NCBI GenBank assembly: GCA_009698575.1
Contig: WLPX01000001.1
Span: 478,158-542,157 of the forward strand
From: Actinomycetota bacterium
Lineage (GTDB): Bacteria > Actinomycetota > Actinomycetes > S36-B12 > UBA5976
Length of the DNA: 64,000 bases
Direction of reading: 5' to 3'
A program made the position numbers and the translations under genes. Numbering within the stretch: the stretch's first letter is position 1; the number at the start of each line of letters is the position of its first letter. Positions 25,920 to 33,436 of the stretch are shown piece after piece. The notes below the pieces were generated by a model that was not told the DNA's origin, made no database searches, and saw nothing but the letters and a program-made list of their open reading frames with translations.

Positions 25920-26675
25920 TTACATGCGTAAGTAAGAAGCGCCATTGAAATCTAGTACTGCGCCACTTGCCCAAAGCGAATCTTTTGAAGCTAAGAAGTA
26001 AATCGCGCGCGCTAATTCATCTGGATCAGCAACTCTGCCAAATGGGCTTTGCTTTCGGATGTCATCGCCCGTTGGACCATCCAGTAACTCAGCAGCCATT
26101 TCGGTATCCACGAATCCTGGTGCAAGAGTTGTAACACCAATACCTTCAGGAGCGAGAGCTTTAGCAATTGATTGACCAAATGCCACAATTGCAGCTTTGC
26201 TCGCGCCATAAGCAGGACTGACTGGTTCGCCACGGAACGCACCGCGGGATCCAACATTAACAATTCGTGAGTCGCCATGACGTGGCATATGTTGCAGCGC
26301 GCACCAGGTGACATTTGCGGCGCCCACTAAATTAACGCCCAAAGTATCAGACCACGCTGCTTGCCAAACTTCATAAGTCGAAGATTCAATCGGATGATCA
26401 AAAAATACCCCGGCATTGTTAATCAGGATGTCGATGTGCCCGAACTCTTTTGCAACTGAATCAACCATAGTTTTAATAGCAGCTGGATCACGCAGGTCTG
26501 CCTGCACGACCATGTGTCCTGAGCCTGGCAGCGCTGCCATAACTTCGTTAGCCAGAGCTCCGTTTGCGCTGTAATGAACTGCTATCCGATCGCCTTGCTC
26601 AGCAAAATGCATTGCGATACTGGCACCGATTCCGCGTGAGCCGCCTGTTACTAATACTGTGCGTTGCTTAGCCAT
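25920..26675 (-). CDS. SDR-family oxidoreductase
   Basis: A 251-residue classical SDR: TGGSRGIGASIA at residues 9-20, NNAGVF, catalytic Ser in VGSRGA, YGASKAA (Tyr-x3-Lys) and PGFVDTEM. The C-terminus WASGAVLDFNGASYLRM is typical of 3-ketoacyl-reductase-like SDRs. Co-directional with, and 11 bases downstream of, the zinc alcohol dehydrogenase gene, with AGGAG before its ATG. Substrate not predictable. Confidence 0.85.
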   Translation of the reverse strand: MAKQRTVLVTGGSRGIGASIAMHFAEQGDRIAVHYSANGALANEVMAALPGSGHMVVQADLRDPAAIKTMVDSVAKEFGHIDILINNAGVFFDHPIESSTYEVWQAAWSDTLGVNLVGAANVTWCALQHMPRHGDSRIVNVGSRGAFRGEPVSPAYGASKAAIVAFGQSIAKALAPEGIGVTTLAPGFVDTEMAAELLDGPTGDDIRKQSPFGRVADPDELARAIYFLASKDSLWASGAVLDFNGASYLRM

Positions 26676-26686
26676 GAGATTTTCTC

Positions 26687-27730
26687 CTAGATCGTTGCGG
26701 TATCAATAACAAAACGGTAGCGAACATCGCTAGCCAGCACTCGCTCGTAAGCTTCATTAATTGCGCTAGCAGGAATGATTTCCACATCGCTGGTGATGTT
26801 GTGCTTGCCACAGAAATCCAACATTTCTTGGGTTTCCTTAATGCTGCCGATGTTGGAGCCAGAAAGACTTAACTGACGGCCCATCAAGATACTGCCGTCA
26901 ATTGAGTAAGGCTTTCCTGGCGCACCGACAACTACAAGTGATCCCCATTGGCGAAGTGTGCCAATGTAGCGACGAATCTCAATTTCAGCGGACACCGTAT
27001 TAATAATGATGTCGAAAGTATTTGCAAGTTTCTTTAACTCTTCTTTGTCAGAGGTAACCACAAAATTATTTGCTCCCATTGCAAGGGCGTCGTCACGCTT
27101 ACCTTCACTGTGACTCATCACAGTTACTTCAGCGCCCATAGCGATTGCTAGTTTGACTGCCATGTGGCCAAGTCCACCAAGACCCATTACGGCAACTTTT
27201 TTGCCCGGGCCTGCATTCCAATGCCGAAGTGGTGAGTAAGTTGTGATGCCTGCACAAAGTAATGGCGCAGCGCCCGCACGATCTAAATTAGCTGGAACCT
27301 GCAGTGCATAGTCAGCTTTAACCACGATGTTTTTGGAGTAACCACCGTAGGTAGGAGTTACGCCATCATGTTCCATACCGTTATAGGTGTAAGCAGAGTT
27401 ATCTAGGCACCAATGATCATTGCCAGCAACGCAGTATTCGCACTTGCCACAGGAATCAACAAAACAACCAACGCCAGCGATGTCGCCAACTTTGAATTTG
27501 GAAACGTTGGCGCCGATAGCTGAAACCGTGCCGACAATTTCATGTCCTGGCACCATTGGAAAAATGGCTTCGCCCCACTCTTCTTTAACTTGATGAATAT
27601 CGGAGTGACATATGCCAGCAAACTCGATGTCAATCGAAATGTCATTTGCGCCAACTTCACGTCGCTGAAATTCCCACGGTTCGATTTTTCCATTAGCAGC
27701 CTTCGCTGCGTAGCCTTTTGTGATTCCCAT
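26687..27730 (-). CDS. zinc-dependent NAD(P)-alcohol dehydrogenase (cinnamyl-alcohol-dehydrogenase type)
   Basis: A 347-residue MDR protein starting MGITKGYAAK at ATG 27730 with AGGAGT upstream; the upstream in-frame extension to 27796 is not supported. Catalytic zinc region GICHSDIHQVKEEWG and PGHEIVG, structural zinc cysteines CGKCEYCVAGNDHWC, and the nucleotide fold VMGLGGLGHMAVK. It matches YahK/CAD-like broad-range aldehyde reductases that prefer NADPH. Likely role: reduction of aldehydes. Confidence 0.88.
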   Translation of the reverse strand: MGITKGYAAKAANGKIEPWEFQRREVGANDISIDIEFAGICHSDIHQVKEEWGEAIFPMVPGHEIVGTVSAIGANVSKFKVGDIAGVGCFVDSCGKCEYCVAGNDHWCLDNSAYTYNGMEHDGVTPTYGGYSKNIVVKADYALQVPANLDRAGAAPLLCAGITTYSPLRHWNAGPGKKVAVMGLGGLGHMAVKLAIAMGAEVTVMSHSEGKRDDALAMGANNFVVTSDKEELKKLANTFDIIINTVSAEIEIRRYIGTLRQWGSLVVVGAPGKPYSIDGSILMGRQLSLSGSNIGSIKETQEMLDFCGKHNITSDVEIIPASAINEAYERVLASDVRYRFVIDTATI

Positions 27731-27782
27731 ATTTACTCCTTGGTATGACTGAAAGCCTACTGAGGAAATAAATCGGCGCAGA

Positions 27783-28295
27783 CTACAGGTCAACACCTTC
27801 GTGGATTAGTAACTTCCGCTTAAGGTCCACACCGAAGCCATAGTTACCAACTGCGCCGCCGGTTTTGACTACACGATGGCACGGAACGATTGGTGCAATT
27901 AAATTAGTCGACATTGCAGTTCCAGCGGCGCGTACGGCTAGTGGCCGACCTGCTTTGGCAGCCAAGTCTGCGTAGCTAATGACCTTGCCACCTTTAACTT
28001 TGCGAAGGGCCTGCCACACATCTTGCGTGAATTCCCCACCAGGTTGACGAACCTTCAAAGCTACAAATGCGTCAAGATCACCATCAACCCAGGACTTAAC
28101 TACTGCCGTAACGCCAGCAAGTTTTGGATCTGATTTGAATTCCACGATGTCTAATTTGCGTCCAGATCTTTTAAGGAACTTTGGAATCTCGCTAAATGCG
28201 GCACCTATGACAACAGGTTCTTTAGATACGTCGACGAATGTAGCAATGGGTCCCCATGGGGTTTTGATTTCATGTCCCAAGATTTTTGTCTGCAT
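27783..28295 (-). CDS. ogt: methylated-DNA-protein-cysteine methyltransferase
   Basis: A 170-residue O6-alkylguanine-DNA alkyltransferase. The acceptor cysteine is in IVPCHRVV, preceded by the helix-turn-helix with the arginine finger region (AGRPLAVRAAGTAMSTN) and followed by GNYGFGVDLKRKLLIHE. It repairs O6-methylguanine by suicidal transfer of the alkyl group. It follows the VOC gene by three bases. The N-terminal domain is of Ogt type, without the Ada regulatory domain. Confidence 0.93.
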   Translation of the reverse strand: MQTKILGHEIKTPWGPIATFVDVSKEPVVIGAAFSEIPKFLKRSGRKLDIVEFKSDPKLAGVTAVVKSWVDGDLDAFVALKVRQPGGEFTQDVWQALRKVKGGKVISYADLAAKAGRPLAVRAAGTAMSTNLIAPIVPCHRVVKTGGAVGNYGFGVDLKRKLLIHEGVDL

Positions 28296-28298
28296 AAT

Positions 28299-28685
28299 TC
28301 ACCTTAGCTCAATGAAGTCCCATTTGTTCCCATACTTGTCGGCAAACACCACAACTTTTCCGTAATCCTCTAGCCGTGGCTCTTCAGTGAAAGCCACGTT
28401 GTGCTTAGCCATAAGTGCATAATCTCGATCGAAGTTATCGGTATACAAGAAAAACATCACTCGGCCACCAGATTGATTTCCAATTGCGTCAGATTGTTCT
28501 GGTGTGGTTGCTTCTGCTAGTAACAGCGCAGCGCCGTTGCTTGGATCGGGCGCAACAACAACCCAACGCTTAGTCTCTGACATTTTGGTGTCCTCAACCA
28601 AAGTGAAACCCAGAGCCGTTGTGTAGTAATCAATTGCAGCGTCGTAGTTATCAACGACCACTGTGATCATTCCTAGATTCGACAT
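28299..28685 (-). CDS. VOC/glyoxalase-superfamily protein
   Basis: A 128-residue single-unit vicinal oxygen chelate protein built from two beta-alpha-beta-beta-beta modules: VVVDNYDAAIDYYTTALGF at the start and FLYTDNFDRDYALMAKHNV in the second half, ending KWDFIEL. VOC proteins include glyoxalase I, dioxygenases and resistance proteins; this one is of the generic glyoxalase type. It sits with no gap after the MalY-type gene and immediately before ogt, so the three are probably cotranscribed. Confidence 0.85.
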   Translation of the reverse strand: MSNLGMITVVVDNYDAAIDYYTTALGFTLVEDTKMSETKRWVVVAPDPSNGAALLLAEATTPEQSDAIGNQSGGRVMFFLYTDNFDRDYALMAKHNVAFTEEPRLEDYGKVVVFADKYGNKWDFIELR

Positions 28686-29834
28686 TTAATCCTCAAGCAC
28701 ACTTGCCATACGCATTACGGCATCTTTAATGATCTCTTTGCTAGTTGCCAGATTGAAGCGAACAAAGTCTTTCCCGACTCCACCAAAGTCAGCTCCATTA
28801 CTTAACGCAACTCTGCCTTTTTCTAGCAAAAGTTTTGCGACTTCGTCTTGACCGTATGCGCTTAAATCAATCCACGCTAAGTAAGTACTGTGCGGAATCG
28901 AGTACTTTGCTTTTGGCAGATGCTTCTTAAGCAATTTAGCTAAGTAGTGACGATTGTCATCGACATTCTTTAGCACTGCTTTTAGCCAAGGCTCACCTTG
29001 GTTATAAGCCGCGATGCTGGCCCAAACGCCAAAAAGTGATGATCGCCATGGCGATGAAATTGGCAACATAGCTAACCGGTCATTGATTTCCGAGTTATCT
29101 GCAACAATTTGTGCGCACTTCAACCCTGCTAAGTTCCAAGACTTACTTGCAGAAGTTATGCAAAGTCCGGTCTCACGTGCAGTGTCGCTGACATTTAAAT
29201 AAGGAATAAATTTTGCTTCCGAAAAAATTAGCGGTGCATGTATCTCGTCACTAATAACCAAGACACCATACTTCTTCGCCAGCTCAGCAATCTTTTCTAA
29301 CTCATCCAAAGTAAAAACATGACCAACTGGGTTATGCGGATGGCAAAGAATGTATGCCTTCGCACCAGCTGCAAAAGCATCTTCTAGGCCCGCAAGGTCA
29401 AGTGCCCACTCATCGCCTAAGTGCCTTAGCGGCACATCAACGGTTTCGCATTTTGCTTCTTGGATCCAAGTAAAGAAATTCAAATACACCGGAGTATTGA
29501 TAACTACTTTGTCACCAGGTGAAGTCCAGAGTCGCAGGACTTCAACACCAGCAACACCAACATCAGTTGCTAAGTAGAACTGGTCTTTGTTAACTGTCCA
29601 ATCCCAAGTGAGCTTGGCATAGTTAGCAAATGCCTGCGGTAGCTCTGGTGCGATACCGGAGTATCCCGTATCACTTCGCTTAACCATGTCGATTAACACA
29701 TCGCGGATAGGCTTTGCAATTGGATAGTCCATCTCTGCAACAGGTAACGGCAATACGTCATCTGGAAATGAACGCCACTTTGCGCTGCGCCGATTACGTA
29801 ATTCGCTTAACGAATCTGCAGAAACTTTGACCAT
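28686..29834 (-). CDS. MalY/PatB-type PLP-dependent C-S lyase or aminotransferase
   Basis: A 382-residue fold-type I PLP enzyme. Landmarks: PLPVAEMDYPIAKPI near the N-terminus, YILCHPHNPVGHVF, VISDEIHAPLIF and the PLP-lysine in SASKSWNLAGLKCA. These are the MalY/PatB features; members cleave cystathionine or cysteine conjugates (beta-lyase) and sometimes transaminate. First gene of a minus-strand run with the VOC gene and ogt. Confidence 0.9.
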   Translation of the reverse strand: MVKVSADSLSELRNRRSAKWRSFPDDVLPLPVAEMDYPIAKPIRDVLIDMVKRSDTGYSGIAPELPQAFANYAKLTWDWTVNKDQFYLATDVGVAGVEVLRLWTSPGDKVVINTPVYLNFFTWIQEAKCETVDVPLRHLGDEWALDLAGLEDAFAAGAKAYILCHPHNPVGHVFTLDELEKIAELAKKYGVLVISDEIHAPLIFSEAKFIPYLNVSDTARETGLCITSASKSWNLAGLKCAQIVADNSEINDRLAMLPISSPWRSSLFGVWASIAAYNQGEPWLKAVLKNVDDNRHYLAKLLKKHLPKAKYSIPHSTYLAWIDLSAYGQDEVAKLLLEKGRVALSNGADFGGVGKDFVRFNLATSKEIIKDAVMRMASVLED

Positions 29835-29853
29835 ATAGTCAGGCTAGCAATGC

Positions 29854-30897
29854 CTAAGGCTTGATGATGGTGATACCCGGTACTGGATTGGAACCCAACT
29901 GCTCCAGCGCTTCTGGCACCTGTTCCAAGGTAATCATTCGTTCAACTAATGTGTCTGGACGCAATTTCCCTGACGCAATTTCACTCAGCATTTCCGGGTA
30001 ATGCGCAGCTGACATGCCATGGCTTCCCAGGATCGTCAGCTCTCGACCAATCACGGTGTGCATCGGAATTGTGGCTTGGTCCTTAACATCGGCAGGTGGC
30101 AGAAGGCCAACTTGAACATGTCGACCTAATCTACGTAATGACTCAACTGCAAGTTTGCTTGTGGCGATACTGCCAAGTGCGTCAACCGTTAAGTCGGCGC
30201 CAGCTGAAGATATTTTTTTGACTTCCCTTACAACGTCATCATGAATTGAATCAAATACGTATTCGGCCCCGGCTAGCCGAGCACGATCGCGCGCCGGATT
30301 TGAAGTATCGATGCCAATGACAGTTGCCCCACGAGACTTAGCAATCATGATTGCTGCCAGCCCAACTCCGCCACAGCCAAAGACCGCAACGGTTTCGCCG
30401 GACTGCACTTTGCCGACGTGCACAACTGCGCGATATGAAGTTGCAAACCGACAACCTAGAGCAGCAGCTGTCTCAAAAGTCATCGATTCGGGAAGTGCAA
30501 TGACATTAAAGTCGGCTTGTGGAATACGAACATACTCTGCAAATGAACCTGGACCGTTGAATCCCGGTTGCCATTGAAATAAGCAAACTTGCGCATTACC
30601 TGCCTTGCAGTCAACGCAATCACCACATCCACAAACGAATGGCACAGTTACCCGATCGCCGACTTTCCAATTCTTAACATCGTCGCCAACTTCGGAAATG
30701 ATGCCGGCGAATTCATGGCCAGGGACATGGGGCAACTCAGTAATGTCTGAATCGTGACCTTGCCAACCATGCCAATCACTTCGGCAAAGCCCTGTAGCTT
30801 CAACCTTTATAACTACGCCATGTGGTCTAGCAACAGGCATATCGCGTTGCGCTATATATAAGGTGTCGCCAAAGGCATCGAATTGGGCCACGCGCAT
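29854..30897 (-). CDS. zinc-dependent alcohol dehydrogenase (MDR family)
   Basis: A 347-residue medium-chain dehydrogenase. Catalytic zinc motif GLCRSDWHGWQGH and PGHEFAG, structural zinc cluster CGCGDCVDCKAGNAQVC, and nucleotide fold VFGCGGVGLAAIMIA. The WHGWQGHD stretch is typical of a subgroup annotated as alcohol dehydrogenases with unknown physiological substrate. It lies 20 bases upstream of the MalY-type gene on the same strand and could be in the same transcript. Confidence 0.88.
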   Translation of the reverse strand: MRVAQFDAFGDTLYIAQRDMPVARPHGVVIKVEATGLCRSDWHGWQGHDSDITELPHVPGHEFAGIISEVGDDVKNWKVGDRVTVPFVCGCGDCVDCKAGNAQVCLFQWQPGFNGPGSFAEYVRIPQADFNVIALPESMTFETAAALGCRFATSYRAVVHVGKVQSGETVAVFGCGGVGLAAIMIAKSRGATVIGIDTSNPARDRARLAGAEYVFDSIHDDVVREVKKISSAGADLTVDALGSIATSKLAVESLRRLGRHVQVGLLPPADVKDQATIPMHTVIGRELTILGSHGMSAAHYPEMLSEIASGKLRPDTLVERMITLEQVPEALEQLGSNPVPGITIIKP

Positions 30898-31025
30898 GCA
30901 ATTAGGCTAATCCAGTCGGTAAATTTCCTTGCAAGGCGCCCAGTATTACGTGATTCCCTGCAAAGCCAAAAGTTATCTAAATCTTTGATGATATTTAATG
31001 CAATTAATGAATTTTGTCGACTTTG

Positions 31026-31073
31026 TTCACGTAGGTGGTTTTCCAATAATTGGTAACCTCTGCCTACGGTGAA
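31026..31073. promoter_or_regulatory. long interrupted inverted repeat before the secreted protease
   Basis: Four nested arms pair across 48 bases: TTCAC/GTGAA, GTAGG/CCTAC, GGTT/AACC and CCAA/TTGG, separated by small bulges, giving about 18 bp around a UAA loop. It ends 30 bases before the protease ATG at 31104. As RNA it would be a stable leader hairpin just ahead of the GTAGGG ribosome-binding site; as DNA it could be an operator. It has no T-run and is not a terminator. Confidence 0.55.
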
Positions 31074-31103
31074 TATGTAAGGCAACTTCAGTAGGGAAAA
31101 TTC

Positions 31104-33002
31104 ATGAGACTTCGGTTATCAACAGCGCTAATCGTTTCTCTGGTTGCAACTACTATTCTTCAGGTTCCTGCACATAGTGACGACAGTATTCGCGAGGCCC
31201 ACAGTAGCGATCGAATAATCATCACTTACCGCAACGGAGCCACTGCACAGGAGATTCAAAATTCACAAACCCGCGTGGGATCTCGAAATTCGAAATCTAT
31301 TTACCGAAATAGTGGCAAGCGCAGCGACTTGATTCAAGTCGGGGCAGGTATTTCGGTAGAAAGTGCGATCGCCGCACTAAGTGCTGACCCAGCTGTCTTA
31401 TATGCGGAACCCGACTACCTGCTTCAAAAATCAGTTGTGCCAAATGACCCCTACTACACAACGGGATCACAGCTCTGGGGTATGTACGGTGATGCAACAT
31501 CCCCTTCAAATGCATTCGGAAGCCAAGCAGCTGAAGCCTGGGCCGCGGGCTATACCGGAAGCCAATCTGTAGTCGTAGGCGTAATTGACGAAGGAATCCA
31601 AGTCACACATCCTGATCTAGCCGCAAACATCTGGGTTAACCCAGGTGAGGTTTCGGGTGATGGAATCGATAATGACAAAAACGGAAAAATTGATGACATA
31701 AATGGTTGGGACTTCTTTAGCAAGGATGCAACAGTGTTCGATGGTGCAGCTAATCCCAAAGTAGATGCCCACGGTACCCATGTTTCCGGAACAATTGGTG
31801 CGGTCGGCAATAATGGAATCGGCGTAGCAGGCGTGAACTGGAACGTGAAAATAGTTTCAGCAAAATTTCTTGGTCCAGCGGGGGGCTCCACCTCAGATGC
31901 GATTCTTGCAATCGACTACTTGGTTAACTTGAAAAAAGCCGGGGTAAATCTAGTCGCGATAAACAATTCTTGGGGCGGCGGCGGATTCTCACAGTCGTTA
32001 GCAGATGCGATTAATCGTGCTGGAGACCAAGGCATATTCTTTGTCGCCGCTGCAGGCAATGGAAACAGCGCTGGTATTGGTCAGAACAATGATGTAACTG
32101 CCAGCTACCCATCAAATTATGACTGTACAAAGACCGCACAAAATACAGTGAGAAGTTGGGACTGCGTTGTCGCTGTTGCAGCTATCACTTCATCCGGAAG
32201 TCGTTCAACTTTTTCTAATTACGGCCTAACGAAAGTTGATATTGGCGCTCCTGGTAGCGCGATAGTGTCGACAGTTCCAAATAGTTCTTATGCAAGCTAC
32301 AGCGGTACTTCGATGGCGACACCACATGTAACAGGCGCCATTGCACTCTGTGCTTCAGTGAACCCGACAATCACACCAAAGCAAATTCGCTCCGCGTTAC
32401 TGTCTTCTGCCGCTGCCACAACCTCACTATCTGGCCTTACTGCTACTGGCGGACGACTTGATGTGTCAGCATTAGTGGCTTCATGCCTTTCACCACGACA
32501 ATCGCAGAACCCACTAGTGATTTCAAATACTGCGCTTACTGGAATTGCAGGTACACCCATATCGCTTTCAGTCACCGGAGGCTCAGGTGCTATTGCTCCT
32601 ACGTTCACAGCTACAGGCACTAACTGCTCAATAACTGGATCAAACCTAAATGCTTCAGGTGCTGCTACTTGCCTTGTTACAGCTACTAATCCAGCGAATG
32701 ACATTTATAGTGCAGTAGTTTCGCCGTCAAAGACTTTTACGTTTTCACTAGTCCAACAGGCGGCCTTGATGATTTCAAATACCTTATTGACCAATCGAAT
32801 TCGCACCAGCGTTGCGCTTTTGACATCGGGTGGGACTGGTAACGGAACAATTAGCTTTAGTGTCTCGGGAACTGGATGTTCGATCTCAAGAAACTCGGTA
32901 ACTGCCACTAGGGCAACTTCATGCACCGTAACTGCAACAAAAGCTGCTAGTGGAATTTATGCGGCAAGGACATCTCCGAGCGTAGTTTTTAGATTTAATT
33001 AA
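31104..33002 (+). CDS. secreted subtilisin-like (S8) protease with two C-terminal Ig-like repeats
   Basis: A 632-residue exported peptidase. Signal peptide residues 1-24 (MRLRLSTALIVSLVATTILQ, cut near AHS), an inhibitor-I9-like propeptide to about residue 110, then the S8 catalytic domain with D162 (VIDEGIQVTHPD), H223 (DAHGTHVSG), the oxyanion Asn in AAAGNG and S403 (SGTSMATPH). From residue 475 to the end are two homologous Ig-like repeats (each with ISNT, a Gly-Ser-Gly turn and TGxxCSI...CxVTAT). Such repeats are common in large secreted proteins of aquatic Actinobacteria. It has no sortase motif or TM anchor, so it is probably released or held by the repeats. It heads the surface-protein block. 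Confidence 0.93.
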   Translation: MRLRLSTALIVSLVATTILQVPAHSDDSIREAHSSDRIIITYRNGATAQEIQNSQTRVGSRNSKSIYRNSGKRSDLIQVGAGISVESAIAALSADPAVLYAEPDYLLQKSVVPNDPYYTTGSQLWGMYGDATSPSNAFGSQAAEAWAAGYTGSQSVVVGVIDEGIQVTHPDLAANIWVNPGEVSGDGIDNDKNGKIDDINGWDFFSKDATVFDGAANPKVDAHGTHVSGTIGAVGNNGIGVAGVNWNVKIVSAKFLGPAGGSTSDAILAIDYLVNLKKAGVNLVAINNSWGGGGFSQSLADAINRAGDQGIFFVAAAGNGNSAGIGQNNDVTASYPSNYDCTKTAQNTVRSWDCVVAVAAITSSGSRSTFSNYGLTKVDIGAPGSAIVSTVPNSSYASYSGTSMATPHVTGAIALCASVNPTITPKQIRSALLSSAAATTSLSGLTATGGRLDVSALVASCLSPRQSQNPLVISNTALTGIAGTPISLSVTGGSGAIAPTFTATGTNCSITGSNLNASGAATCLVTATNPANDIYSAVVSPSKTFTFSLVQQAALMISNTLLTNRIRTSVALLTSGGTGNGTISFSVSGTGCSISRNSVTATRATSCTVTATKAASGIYAARTSPSVVFRFN

Positions 33003-33436
33003 CCTGTTTTCGGATACTTTTTAGCAACGCATCTTTACTCTCTCTTGAACATTTATATAATTTAAAAAAATGTCTAGTTTAGACAGATATTTCGGAATTG
33101 CCACAATACACAATCTATTTAGCAGTTAGCATCTTGCAGCTCGGTCGCTGCAGGATCGCTCGAGTGTTAATCGAAAACCCCAACTCTTTAAAGAACTTTT
33201 CAGTGCAATGCATAACTCTGAGTTGCTCACAAAACTTTTCCGAAAACAAATCTTAAAAATGTCTATTAAAAATTTTAATGAAATATTTTGTCCGAATTTT
33301 CCTATAAAGGGATTTTATGGCAAAAACTTTTTTCTCATAAAAAATTTCGCACCTTGAGGGACATGGACTAGTTACCTATTGTTATCACAAGCAAGATAGT
33401 TGGCTATTTTGCAGAGCGTATGTCTGGGGATAAAAA
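33003..33436. other. 434-bp AT-rich intergenic region with promoter-like elements
   Basis: No open frame of coding character. It holds a TATAAT hexamer followed by a perfect palindrome (listed separately), a short hairpin TGCAGC/GCTGCA at 33135-33152 without T-run, and long A/T tracts between 33240 and 33350. The downstream gene starts at 33437 with GGGGA seven bases upstream. If the promoter at 33034 is real, the leader is about 370 nt. Confidence 0.5.
33034..33085 (+). promoter_or_regulatory. sigma70-like promoter with operator palindrome
   Basis: TTTACT (33034-33039), 16 bases, then TATAAT (33056-33061). Ten bases later lies the perfect palindrome TGTCTA-GTT-TAGACA (33071-33085), placed where it would cover the transcription start. 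This arrangement suits a repressible promoter reading toward the beta-helix protein gene. No cognate repressor is apparent. Confidence 0.35.

Noticed and set aside
33265..33279. A/T palindrome-like sequence in the beta-helix leader
   Set aside because: Only A and T bases, imperfect at the centre, and common by chance in such AT-rich DNA.
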